Shown here: in pieces, positions 34,164-46,038 of the stretch
How positions within the stretch are numbered: the first letter of the stretch is position 1
Layout: each line of letters begins with the position of its first letter
Source: Adiantum capillus-veneris
Taxonomy: Eukaryota; Streptophyta; Polypodiopsida; Polypodiales; Pteridaceae
Length of the DNA: 64,000 bases
Reading direction: 5' to 3'
NCBI GenBank assembly: GCA_014529385.2
Contig: CM043971.1
Span: 33,183,209-33,247,208 of the forward strand
Made by a program: the position numbers and the translations under genes
Notes under the pieces: model-generated
What the model saw: the letters and a program-made list of their open reading frames with translations, nothing else
Databases searched by the model: none
Told to the model about the DNA's origin: nothing

Positions 34164-34389
34164 TATGCTAATATGAGTGATTATGTGAGGAGATGTACAT
34201 ATTTCTTGTAAGACTACTCCTTCTTCCTCTCAATCTACTCTCATACCCCGCTAGCTCTCACCATCTTTGAAGGTAGGTGAGGTCTTGGGTCTGAGACCGT
34301 GAGGGAATTGATGTTGTGTTTTATAAGTGTTTTGCTTAGTGCTTGAAGCTTCCATCTTCATTGCACTAGCTAGTACTGAAGGAACACAA

Positions 34390-36859
34390 CTAGTGTGCCT
34401 TGATTGGTTTGGAAGCGATTGAGATCTAGGAAACTAATTAAAAAAACTAAGTATGGGTGTACCTTTGATATTGTCTTGTTGCTTGTCCTCGAGACTATAT
34501 AGCATGTCTCTTCTTGAAGTTGCTGCAAACCTCGACCGACCTCGTGACATGATTGACATTAGGAGTTAGCTACCGCTTTAATAAAAATTAGTTAAAGATT
34601 ATACATTTTTTAGATGCAAAGAGATGCATTACGTGCACGGGATGCTTGTGCCCCCCCCCAAAAAAAAACCATACATGCGTATGGCGGGGAGGTGACACCA
34701 TCCTCACCCAAGTTTTATAAATCGTAGGGAACGTGCCCTTCCCTCGTATACTTGTTTTCTCCTCCAGTGTTGGGGAGGGACTTATGCTTTTCCTCCAGTG
34801 TTGAAGGGACCTTTTAGTTTTAAATTTTTTGGTTGCACACGAAGAAGTCACTACCTTTTAAGTTGACGTGGACTTTTGCTCCTCAAGCTTGGCTCGAGAG
34901 ATCTAGATGGAAAGCTTGGTTGGAAGCACCTCTGAAGCCTTGTGTTAGAACATTCTTTACTTGACCACTCGCTACTTGTTTGAAGCCTTCTTTATCTCAT
35001 CACACAGCTTTCTTGACTGCAAAACTGCCTTTTTTGTGGTGAAAATCGGCTTGCAACATGTTCTTTTGCTTGAACTTGAATCTTCTACAAATACGGAAGT
35101 CATGCCGAGTAAATCAATCTATATTAGAAGTGCAACAACAAGAGTGAAAAGAAAAGACATGCGCTATCCGTCAAATTACTTCAATTTATAGTTCTAAATC
35201 AAGTATCGTCTCTCATCCTTCTTCATAAACAACAATCAAATCCATGACACGGGTTCACGAATATGTGCTGTGCTCAAGAATTAGCCACTGAGAAGCATTG
35301 GTGCAGTTGTGGTAACACAAAGCTCATAAAGGGAAATCGATCATAGCATAGCTCTATCCACATAGAGGTTGCATATGCGCTCAGAGGATCGCTCGGATCA
35401 GGACTGTTTAGGGATGCATAAACTGTTGCCAAATTGTTGAGGGTGTTTGCTTGTACTATATTGTTATGCTTACTTCATTATTGTAACCCCGAGTGGTGCT
35501 CGAACAAAGCACACACATGCACAACAAATGGTTTAGTCAGCTTGTTGCATATTTAATTGGCATACTCACATGCATTAGCATTTATATAATGACAACAAAA
35601 GAAGCACAAGGGCTAGGACTGCATAATTGCTATCTCTACTTGTGTTGGATCTTCTTCTCTTAACGGTTGAGTGTGAAGTCACGCGTCGATGGAAGCTCTG
35701 GTGCTTAAGCAGCTATCTCTACTTGTGTCGGATCTTCTTCTCTTAACGGTTGAGTGCGAACTCACACGTCAATGGAAGCTCCAGTGCTTAAGCTCTACTG
35801 TAGAGGCAGGTGCAAAAGGGTTGCTTTATCTTCGAGTGAAGTTGGGGTAGGCAGCCTACATGACTCATCGGACTCGTCATCCTCTGTTGACATAGACACA
35901 CCTACACACACCTGGAGTCCCTTACCTACCGACCTCTCCTTTGACTGCCTCTTCATAGCCCAGATTGATCACATATGAGATTGTGCGCGGATGGTTTTGA
36001 TGTCGAACAAGGGACGCTGCAATAGACATAGGAAGGACTTTCATTTGTGGGCAATAGAAGGTCAAGGGCGTGCAGTTCAATCCGTGCTGCAGTGGCTAAG
36101 CACATCCGTGGTGGTGCATGAATAGAGAAGAGCCAAATACTTTTAAGGGATGTATCTCACTTTAAGCACCTGTGGCACAACAAGATAAGCTGACAAGTTT
36201 GAACCTCGACGCAACCATCATAGAGGCAGAATCTCCAACTTGGCTCTCTATGTTTATGTGATAGCTGTAATCCAAAGAGCCATGGCACTTACTAAATTCA
36301 CCTCTTTTCTCCCTTTAGCCCTTTTCACTCCTTTAGTGCATGGATCCTAGTGGCAAAGTGTGTCATGGAGTGAATATTGGAGGAGCCACATCCTGCATCC
36401 AGCTAATTGAATCCAAGGGCTAGAAAAGGGTCTTAAGAATTAGGATGTTCCCCCAAGGCTTTATGAAGGCACAAATCCTCCATCAGTAAAAAATGGAACA
36501 AACCCTAAAAATGGGCAACTACTAGCTACAATCATCATCATTGCAAGAATCCCTCCCTAGCACCTAAAAAATGGCCAATCCGCATGTCCTACACATGCGG
36601 AAAGTGTATCCTCTGATAGGAGAAAGCAATGTTGCAAATGCTCTCGACAAAGGGTACGTACGTGTTGCAAAGAGTTGAGTTTGCATTGGAAAGAGTCAAG
36701 CCTCCAGGGTGAGTTAATAGCCAGTGCAAGGATAAGAGTTGTGGGAGTGGAGCTGAATGCTCAATACCATTACCTGTCTCCGAATGATAAAGCAGATGCA
36801 TTGAAGACCTCTCTACCCGCAGATCGTATTCGAAGGACAAGATAATCATTGTTGCATGA
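34390..36859. other. Foreign segment inside the Ty3-2 LTR, left half; no supported gene
   Basis: First half of the 34390-39440 block. It contains an 83-base tandem duplication at 35629-35793. Short open frames show no motif. No LTR or terminal inverted repeat ends were recognised. Confidence 0.45.
35629..35793. repeat. About 83-base tandem duplication
   Basis: 35629-35711 and 35712-35793 both read GCTATCTCTACTTGTGT... to GTGCTTAAGC with a few differences. Confidence 0.88.
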
Positions 36860-39000
36860 TAAGAGGCCTAATATTGCTGCATGATCAACTTCAAAGTGTA
36901 GCTAAGTGCCACATGACTTCTCTTTCCATGCTCACACCTAATGTTGTTCAGCCCATGAAAATTGCTCAACCTTTGTTGCCTCTAGATTACACATGATGTG
37001 TTTGCTTGAAAGCATGATGTGCGATGCAGGATTGGCACAATGCAGTTTTGACAGTTGCTTTGCATTAGAGCTCCCTCGCTTTGCATCAACATATTTCTGG
37101 CATGCATCAAGCAAAGTAAGCCACGACTCTGCACTTGGTTGGCAAGGCAATCTGCAAATAAAAAATTGTCTCTTCTAGCAGTCCGCACGTCCAAGCAAGT
37201 CTATCATGATGTTCAATTGCTTCAACATTGGCTTCATACCATATTCTTCAGTTAAGTAAAGGAAGCAACAACAACACTCATGCACGAGTCCAGCATGACT
37301 GCAAGCCCCAAGAAGAGAGGTTAAGGTGATCAGGTTAGGGGCCACATCCAATCATATATGCTCAAACTACTCCAAAGCTTCTATGCCAAGACCGTGCTGT
37401 GAATATGCCTTATCTAGTGCATTCCAAGAAACTATATCCCTTCTTGTCATCACATTGAAGGAACTCCATGCATCCTCTGCAACACCACACTTTCCATACA
37501 TGTCCGAGAGAGCAGTAGCTATTGCAACATCCACATCACATACAAATACTTTGAGCATGAACGTGAACCCTTTTCCCCTCTACCAAGTTAGCATCATCGG
37601 CACATGTGTCAATGATGGTTAAGACAGTGACCTTGTTAGCAAGCATACATTCCATTTCTATCTGCTTGTAAACATTAATCGCACCCCTAACTAAGCCATG
37701 CTGAGCATGAGTTGCAATAATCGCATTCCATGCAAACTCGTTCCCCTCTACCATCTTGTAAAAAAAAAATTGAGCCTCCTGTAGATTAGCACATTTCCCA
37801 AATGCACTAACCACTGCAGTGCCAACAATACCATCCAGCTCTAATTCAGAGCCCAATATGAAAGAATGCAGAAGCCTGCACGCGGCTTCATGAGTTTGGC
37901 TATAGCACATATGAAAGAGGCCAACAATGGTCACCTTATTTGGAAGGAGACCCTCTGATAGCATTGCTTGTAAAATGATGAGCGGCAACTTGCTCGGTCT
38001 ATGCCCTAGTTGATTATAGGTTGTGATAAAGAGTGTTCCATGAAATGACATCTCTCTCAAGCATTCTATGGAACACCTTCTCAACATGATTAATATTGTT
38101 GCACTTTCCGTACATGGTAATCAAATTGTTTCCTAAACTAACATCGACACTATTGCCCACATACATAATGTGAGCATGTACATGACCCGGGGATTCACCA
38201 TGGAAAACTTACTATGCTACACGCTCTTTGACTAGTTTTACTCAGTTAGATGTGAGACCTAGATTTTATATGTAAGGTAGGGGTATGATAGTTTTCTACA
38301 TTGTTTGTCGTATAAGCATAGAAAGGGGGGTCATATTTCCTAATATGAGTCGTATATAGGTGTTTTATCAAAGTTGTCCGCTCGCAGGTGGCGTCCCATT
38401 TTGTACATAGAGTGCATCCTTCGGGGTACATGATTACCAAAATAAAGGGCATGCAAGTCAGTGTAAGCAGAAAGGAGTGCAAGAAATGTCACCTTGTCAG
38501 GCATGAACCCCCTTGTCTGCATCTGCTGAGAGAGATCAAAGACCCTATCACCTTGTGCATGCTAGTTATAGACTGATATCATAGCATTCCATGCTATGAG
38601 ATCCCGTATCTGCATTCCCTCAAACAGTATCTGCGTCTCTAGAAAACCACCTGCTATACATCTTTAGCATTGCAGTCACTACAACCATGTCCAATTGAAA
38701 TACACGTTGCATGAGGAGGCTGTGTATGTGCTTGATCTGAGCTAGAGATTCTCCATTACGAGAAACATTTATTATGCTGACATAAGAATACTTATCAGTT
38801 AGAAGACCCTCTACTTGCATTTCCTGGAAGAGATGCAATGCTGCTTCGACCTGCTCAGAACGAGAATAGATTCCAATCATTGTGTTCCATGAAACCAGTG
38901 TGAGTGGTTTTATGGACATGAAAACTTTCCTAGCATCTGGTAAGGAGCAGCACTTACCATACATATCTAGAAGTGCAATGCAGCCACATGTTTGTATCTA
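36860..39000 (-). pseudogene. PPR protein pseudogene (PLS type)
   Basis: Read from 39000 downwards: MYGKCCSLPDARKVF, LVSWNTMIGIYSRSEQ, ALHLFQEMQVEGLL, FMPDKVTFLALLSAY, MLSEGLLPNKVTIVGL, VVSAFGKCANLQEAQFFF, FAWNAIIATHAQHG, ALSDMYGKCGVAEDAW, DIVSWNALDKAYSQHG, LLGACSHAGLVHE, MIDLLGRA and a final ESWLTLLDACQ. This is the order of P, L and S repeats, then an E-like end, in a land-plant organelle RNA-editing or processing factor. Frameshifts near 37540, 38100 and 38600, plus stops, break the frame. No DYW domain seen. The (CT)n/(TA)n tract at 39165-39240 lies just upstream, where the N-terminus should be. Confidence 0.82.
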
Positions 39001-39119
39001 AGGCTTCTTCATGTGCATAAGCAGAAACCATTATGATGAAGGTGATTGTGTCTGGAACTATGCCTGAGGATGAGGTTGACAGATGCCTGGCCTTTTTCTC
39101 CGATGCTTCCCCTCTGGTG

Positions 39120-39160
39120 TGCTGCGTCAATTGCTCTCCAACCGGTGTGCTGCGTCGATT

Positions 39161-39244
<84 letters not shown>

Positions 39245-39370
39245 TTGGTTGGCCGCTTCGATCGCTATTTTTACTAAACGCACCATGCTTTTCTTTGTTT
39301 CTCTCTCTCTCTACATCCTCGTTTAGCAGCACGCGATGCTTTTCTCTCTCTCTCTCTACATCCTCATTTA
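39120..39370. repeat. Low-complexity cluster: (CT)n, (TA)n and small duplications
   Basis: (CT)n 39162-39210 followed by (TA)n 39211-39240. GGTGTGCTGCGTC is repeated on the left, and a GATGCTTTTCTCTCTCT...ACATCCTC unit is repeated on the right. Confidence 0.8.
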
Positions 39371-39440
39371 AGCAATCACATATCGCCACATGGCATAGCT
39401 AAGCTTGCTGCTTTAGTGAAATCAATCTTAGATAATCAAG

Positions 39441-39731
39441 GTAAAGAATTGTATTGTAAAACGTCTCTCTTGATGGGAGAAACCATAATACAAAGCCTTT
39501 TGGAGGGGGGGACCGGCTCCATGTAAATCCGGTCCTCAACTGTTTTCAATAGCTTAATTTCTCTCCCTTTTGAAGTATTGTTCATGCTATCTAACTAGGT
39601 TTTATGCTTTTTGTTGCTCTCTCCACCCAAGCACTCTTGTTATTCTCATTAGGAATCTATTATGATGAAATGCTCACTATGATCATGCTATTTTCCGCTA
39701 CACACAAGTTACTAGGGCATTAAATGTTACG
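39441..39731 (+). repeat. Ty3-2 5' LTR, second part
   Basis: Resumes the LTR at AAAGAATTGTATTG, exactly where the first part stops at 34389, and runs to the LTR end ATGTTACG. Confidence 0.85.
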
Positions 39732-39732
39732 T

Positions 39733-39744
39733 TGGTATCAGAGC
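39733..39744 (+). other. PBS of Ty3-2
   Basis: TGGTATCAGAGC. Confidence 0.85.
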
Positions 39745-40147
39745 ACAAGGTTTCTCTTTTCTTCCTCAAGAAGGGAGATCCTCAAGCTAGCTATAAATGG
39801 TTGGTAATAGTAATTGCATTTGAGTAAGTAGAATATGGATTTTTCAGCCTTGCAGTGTGCCTGCCTTCGTGCAGATAACGGGGCATCACCGTCGAAAGCT
39901 ATGGTCTTAATAGTGGAGTACTACAGGGCTTGCCTACGGCTTAACCACTATTAAGCTATTAGAAGCTTGGCAGGAGCCGGTGTTGTTTTGGTGTTGAACG
40001 ACCCTCTCTTCTATTCCTTGCAATTAATGGTATTTGAGCCACGGGTACAGTAGCTTGAGTGCTTTTCTCAAGGGGTAAAGAGGAGTAGCAACTAGGGATT
40101 GAAGTGCCAAAGTACACCTAAAAAGTTTACACCTAAAAGTTGTTAGA

Positions 40148-40623
40148 ATGGCTGACAATAGTAAAGAGAGTGAAATTAATGTTGATAACTTTGATTTTGC
40201 TAATGAGTAGGCTACTAATGATGCCCCTATGCTTGTTAACTACCTTGTTTCTAGGCTTCAACAAGCCATGGGCAATCCATCCCTCCAAAGTGAAGTGCAA
40301 CGGCAGCTTCGTGCTCATGGGATTCTCCATGCTCCTCACCATGACGAGAGAGTACCTAGGAAGCCTCCTTGTGAGACTCCCAAAAGAGGCCTCTCTCCGA
40401 TTCGGGAAGAAGAAGAGGATCCATACGAAGGGCTCAAAATTTTGCTTCTTGATGATGCATCTCCTTCCCAAAGGAGAATTCAAGAGCTCCCACCGAAGGA
40501 ACGAGAAAGAAGTGAGTCTCCTGCCACCTCGGTGGAGATGGCTCCACGAAGACGGCGGGCTAAACGCTCTTCATCACCTCCAAAACAGAGAAGACCATCA
40601 CACACTTCTCCACACCATAATTT
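40148..40623 (+). pseudogene. Ty3-2 gag, 5' part
   Basis: Matches the N-terminal Ser/Arg-rich Gag region of Ty3-1 from the same ATG. It has an in-frame TAG at about 40208 where Ty3-1 has CAA. It is cut at 40623 by the copia-1 insertion and resumes at 46039. Confidence 0.85.
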
Positions 40624-41357
40624 TGTTAAGTATGGAGCCTCATTTACCCTTGTAATTTTTTGTGGTAAAAGCGCACATTTGTAAGGCCCCCATTATGAGA
40701 AGAAGCCATCGTGCGTGAAGGAAAATCACTCGTCGAAAAACAAAATTTTCACGGCCAAAAATCAGGGGCCGGAATATTCCTTTTCGTTGGAATATTATGG
40801 CCGGACGGCGGCCGGAAAGTGATCGGAAAACAACAGTCGGTTGGCCGGTGGTCGGAAGTCAATGGCTGGTGGCCGGTGGTCGAATTCAATGGCCGGTGGC
40901 CGAATTCAAAAGCGGACTTGTCTTCTCAAGGGCGGTCACACATGGGCGGATTGGAGGGTCCGATTTGGACTTATCTACACAAGGGCGGCTACACATGCTG
41001 CCTCTCATGAGAGAGGGCAGCCCTTTTGGCCTATAAAAGGAGATCATTTCTACACACATTTCATAGAGTGTGAAGTTGATGTAACAAGGTGAGTGTGAGG
41101 TGGTGAGAGTGAAGCAAGGCGGGAGCTCCATTAAGGGTATAATCCCTTTGTAAACTACTTCTTGTTTTGAAGTACTAAAGCCATTGAGTGGTTGCTTTCC
41201 CGTGGACGTAGCCCACATTGGGTGAACCGCGTATATCGTGTGTACTCTCTCTCTCTCTCTCTCTCTCTCTACTCTATAATCTCGTGTATGAAAATTTGTC
41301 TCTCTCCATTAAGTAATCTACTCAATTATCTATTTAGCTACGTCGTATTTCCTAACA
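40624..41357 (+). repeat. 5' LTR of copia-1
   Basis: 734 bases, TGTTAAGTATGG to CCTAACA. It has a TATAAAA box at 41032-41038. It lacks about 52 bases present in the 3' LTR at about 45419-45470. Confidence 0.92.
41032..41038 (+). promoter_or_regulatory. TATA box of the copia-1 LTR
   Basis: TATAAAA in CCTATAAAAGG, conserved in the 3' LTR near 45738. It marks the U3 promoter. Confidence 0.6.
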
Positions 41358-41359
41358 AG

Positions 41360-41371
41360 TGGTATCATAGC
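41360..41371 (+). other. PBS of copia-1
   Basis: TGGTATCATAGC, one change from the usual initiator Met form. Confidence 0.8.
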
Positions 41372-41430
41372 AAGGTTTGCTCGTAGCTAAAGTATCCCAA
41401 GGAAAGGATTCCTTGAATTGAGTGGGAGTT

Positions 41431-44400
41431 ATGGCGGAGGAAGGGAAGCTCAAGATTGAGAAGTTCAACGGCAAAAACTACCAACATTGGAAGATGCAGA
41501 TTGAAGACTATCTCTACCAGAAGGACCTCTATTTGCCACTAGGCAGTCTTGTGAAGAAGCCCACAACAATGGCAGATGAAGCATGGATTGTCCTTGATCG
41601 AAAGGCACTGGGAACAATCCGGTTAAGCTTGGCGTCAACGGTGGCCTTCAATGTTTCCGAGATGAAGACCACGGAGGACTTGATGAAGTCACTTGACGAC
41701 TTCTACGAGAAACCATCAGCATCCAATAAGGTATTTCTTATGAAGCGCTTGTTCAATCTAAAGATGGCAGAGAATGGTTCAGTTGCAGAACACCTAAATG
41801 ACTTTAACACAAACATAAGTCAACTTCGATCGGTGAAAATCATCTTCGATGACGAAGTGCGAGCTCTCCTTATACTATCATCTCTACCGAATAGTTGGGA
41901 CAGCCTTGTGATGGCTGTAAGTAATTCTATTTCTGGCACAAATACTCTTAAGTTTGATGATGTTGTGGGTGTTCTCCTAAGCGAGGAAATACAAAGGAGA
42001 AGCACAGGAGAATCATCAAGTGCTGCACTCTCAGTAGAAACAAGAGGAAGGCCTAAGGAGAGGTTCAAAAACCAAAAGGGTCGTGATCGCTCAAGGCAGA
42101 GCAAGTCACGCACAAAGTCAGTTCTTGAATGTTGGAATTGCGGCAAGAAGGGCCACGTCAAGAAGGAGACAGAGTCTCAAGACAACAAGCCAACATCGGA
42201 GGCCAATGTGGCAGGTAAAGTAGAGCAAGATGCTCTAATTCTCTCATTAGACAATGTGTCTAATTCCTGGATAGTAGATTCCGGGGCTTCATTCCATGCG
42301 ACACCACACAAGCAACATTTCCAAGACTACACCAAAGGTAATTTTGGGTATGTATACTTGGGAGATGATGAAGCTTGTGAGATTGTCGGCAAAGGTACAG
42401 TTTCTGTCAAAACTGCTAACGGAAATGAATGGAAGCTTAAAGATGTTAGGCATGTTCCTTCTCTTCACAAAAATTTGATCTCTACAGGACAATTGGACGA
42501 TGAAGGTCACAAAATTGCATTCGGAAACAAATGGTGGAAGATCTCAAAGGGATCTTTGGTGGTTGCCAAAGGAGAAAAGGTCGGTACACTTTACTTGTGT
42601 ACTGTTAGCACGCAACCTTCAGCTTGTGCAGCAACTACAGAAGTTGACAGTGCGGTGTGGCACTACCGGCTTGGGCATATGAGTGCCAAAGGAATGCAAA
42701 TCCTTCAAACAAAGAAGCTTCTACTAGGTTTGAAAGAAGTGGACTTAGAATTCTGTGAAGATTGTGTTTATGGTAAACAAAAGAGGGTAAAATTTCAAAA
42801 ATCAAGAAATGAAAGAAAAAATAAAAAACCTGGAGTTGGCTCATTCTGATGTTTGGGGTCCTGCAAGTACACCATCACTTGGTGGCTCATTGTACTATGT
42901 AACATTCATAGACGACGCGACTAGAAAAACATGGGTTTATGTCATGAAGAATAAATCCGATGTATTTTCCATATTTCAAAGGTGGAAAGCCTTTGTGGAG
43001 AATGAAACAGGTACTAAGGTTAAATGCCTCAGATCAGACAATGGAGGCGAATATTGCAGCCAAGCTTTTGAAAGCTTTTGTGCTAGCAATGGCATTCGGA
43101 GGCAAAGGACAACCCCAAGAACACCTCAACAAAATGGGATTTCGGAAAGGATAAACAGGACAATCATGGAGCGAGCACGAAGCATGCGGCTACATGCAGG
43201 CCTACCGCTTGAGCTTTGGGCGGAGGCTGTAAGTACGTCTGTGTACTTAATCAATCGGTCACCCTCAACGGCATTGGATGGGGGAGTTCCAGAAGTGGCA
43301 TGGACAGGTAAACCGGTGAATTATGCATTTCTCAAAGTGTTTGGGTGTGAGACTTTCATGCACATAGATAGAAGCCTAAGATCAAAGCTAGATGCAAAGT
43401 CCAAAAAGTGTTTCTTCATTGGCTATGGAGAAGGTGACTTTGGGTATCGCCTATGGAATCTTGAAGATGGTAAAATCTTAAGGAGTAGGGACGTAATTTT
43501 TAACGAACAAAATATGTACAAAGATTACTTGGAAAGAAAACAAACAAAAGAAACAAGTGATGAGTACATGGAGCTTGAGGACGGTGAAGACTCAAGGACT
43601 GCAAACGGTGACAATGTGCAACAATGTCAACCAAATGAGGAGCCTCAACCTATTCCCCGAAGATCTACAAGAGCAAGTAGACCTCCAGAAAGGTTTGTTC
43701 CTTCCTTCAACCATCTCTTGATCTCAGATTCTGGAGAGCCGGAATCATACGAAGAAGCTATGCAACATGAATCCAAAGAAGAATGGACGAAGAGCATGCA
43801 AGTGGAGATGGACTCACTACATCGCAACCAAACATGGGAGTTGGTTGAGTTGCCTAAAGGTAAGCGGGTACTTCAAAACAAATGGGTGTACAAGGTGAAG
43901 GAAGAAGAAGGTGGGAAGAAAAGGTGCAAGTCTAGGCTTGTGGTAAAAGGGTTTTCTCAAAACAAAGGTGTTGACTTCAATGAAATATTTTCTCCTGTTG
44001 TACAAATAAACTCAATTAGGCTTGTCTTAAGCCTTGTGGCTACTCATGATCTAAAACTCGAGCAAATGGATGTAAATACAACATTCCCTCATGGTGACTC
44101 AGAGGAGGAAATCTACATGATTCAACCAAAGGGGTATGAAGTAAAAGGTAAGGAGAAAATGGTTTGCAGATTAAAGAAGAGCTTGTATGGTTTAAAGCAA
44201 GCATCAAGACAATGGTACTTGAAGTTTGATCGATGGATGTTGGATCATGGATTCACAAGATGCAACTCGGATCACTGCGTCTACACGAAGAATTTGGGAG
44301 ATGGGAAATTCATCATCCTAATGTTGTATGTTGATGACATGTTGATTGCAAGTGCTAACATGCAGGACATCAAAGACCTAAAAGAGGAGCTGTCTAAATC

Positions 44401-45130
44401 TTTTTTGATGAAAGATTTAGGTGCTGCAAAGAGGATACTTGGTATGAAAATATCAAGGGACAGGACGAAGAAGATAATAAAGCTATCTCAAGCAGATTAC
44501 ATCAAGAAGGTACTAGAAAGGTTTGCAATGCAAAATGCAAAACCAATTTCTACACCTTTGGCTGGTCATTTTAAACTAACAAAGGATATGTGTCCAAAGA
44601 CACAAGAGGAGATAGCCTATATGTCTAAAGTTCCATATGCTGCAGCGGTAGGTTCTCTAATGTATGCTATGGTCTGGACAAGGCCAGACATTGCACATAC
44701 AGTGGGAGTTGTGAGTAGGTTCATGGACAACCCAGGTAAAGAGCATTGGCAAGCTGTGAAGTGGATACTTAGGTATCTAAAAGGGACAACAACAAATGCT
44801 TTGTATTTTGGAGGAACTGATATTTTTCTAGAAGGGTATACTGATGCAGATATGGCAGGTGACAAAGATACTCGAAGGAGCACTACTGGCTATGTGTTCA
44901 CGGTTGGAGGCACAGCAATAAGCTGGGCTTCAAAGCTGCAGAAAGTGGTTTCACTTTCTACCACGGAAGCAGAGTATGTAGCAATGACGGAGGCAAGCAA
45001 AGAAATTATGTGGCTTCACAGATTCTTAGAAGAGCTTGGATTCAAGCAAGACAATTGTGTCTTGTATAGTGATAGCCAAAGCGCTATCCAAAGAGGGACA
45101 GCTAAAGCTAGGAAAGGTGCATACAAGTGA
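41431..45130 (+). pseudogene. copia-1 Gag-Pol polyprotein, one frameshift and 3' deletion
   Basis: Starts at ATG 41431 (MAEEGKLKIEKFNG). UBN2-type Gag; zinc knuckle CWNCGKKGH near 42130 lacking its last Cys; protease DSGASFH near 42280; GAG-pre-integrase (WHYRLGHM) near 42658; integrase from about 42840 with DNGGEY near 43036; RT with YVDDM near 44327; RNase H with TEAEY near 44965 and SDSQSAI near 45070. Two frames (41431-42849 and 42809-45130) overlap at an A-run near 42817-42831; a single inserted or lost A explains this. The RNase H C-terminus is deleted, and the usual last peptide (ENPADMFTK) survives out of frame just after 45130. Apart from these defects the frame is open, so the element is young. 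Confidence 0.92.
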
Positions 45131-45260
45131 AAATCCTGCAGACATGTTTACAAAGGTGGTCAACAAGGAGAAGTTGAGCTTTTGCTCATCTTCAATCGGC
45201 ATTCAAGGATAAGAAGCCAGAATGGAAAGCAGTCACAGGTTTGGTTTGGAGATCAGTCTC

Positions 45261-45272
45261 CAAGTGGGAGAT
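45261..45272 (+). other. Polypurine tract of copia-1
   Basis: CAAGTGGGAGAT directly before the 3' LTR. Confidence 0.75.
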
Positions 45273-46038
45273 TGTTAAGTATGGAGCCTGATTTACCCTT
45301 GTAATTTTCTGTGGTAAAAGCGTACATTTGTAAGGCCCCCATTATGAGGAGAAGCCATCGTGCGTGAAGGAAAATCACTCGCTAAAAAACAAAATTTTCA
45401 CGGCCAAAAATCAGGGGCAACTTTAGGGGCCTCGGGGACGGAAGCCCTCGAGACTTTTTTTCCCTCGCCGGAATATTCCTTTTCGCCGGAATATTATGGC
45501 CAGACGGTGGCCGAAAAGTGATCGGAAAACAGCAGTCGGTTGGCCGGTGGCCGGTGGTCGGAAGTCAATGGCTGGTGGCCGGTGGCCAAATTCAATGGCC
45601 GGTGGCCGAATTCAAAAGCGGACTTGTCTTCTCAAGGGCGGCCACACATGGGTGGATTGGAGGGTCCGATTTGGACTTATCTACACAAGGGCAGCTGCAC
45701 ATGCTGCCTCTCATGAGAGAGGGCAGCCCTTTTGGCCTATAAAAGGAGGCCATTTCTACACACATTTCATAGAGTGTGAAGTTGATGTAACAAGGTGAGT
45801 GTGAGGTGGTGAGAATGAAGCAAGACGGGAGCTCCATTAAGTGTATAATCCCTTTGTAAACTACTTCTTGTTTTGAGTGGCTGCTTTCCCGTGGACGTAG
45901 CCCACATTGGGTGAACCACGTATATCGTGTGTATTCTCTCTCTCTCTCTCTACTCTATAATCTCGTGTATGAAAATTTGTCTCTCTCCATTAAGTAATCT
46001 ACTCAATTATCTATTTAGCTACGTCGTATTTCCTAACA
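45273..46038 (+). repeat. 3' LTR of copia-1
   Basis: 766 bases, closely matching 40624-41357 except for a roughly 52-base extra block, a small CCGGTGG repeat difference and a shorter (CT)n. Confidence 0.92.

Larger units (their letters stand above)
32608..34389 (+). repeat. Ty3-2 5' LTR, first part
   Basis: Starts TGTCATAATAACT and follows the Ty3-1 LTR up to GAAGGAACACAA, where homology stops. Differences include a greatly expanded (CA)n, a G-run near 33494-33512 and an internal insert. Confidence 0.82.
40624..46038 (+). mobile_element. copia-1, Ty1/copia retrotransposon nested in Ty3-2 gag
   Basis: LTRs 40624-41357 and 45273-46038, PBS 41360-41371, polyprotein 41431-45130, polypurine tract 45261-45272. 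Target duplication is imperfect: AATTT (40619-40623) and AATTC (46039-46043). The unoccupied site in Ty3-1 reads CACAATTCAAAG. Gene order protease-integrase-RT-RNase H is diagnostic for copia. Confidence 0.92.
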
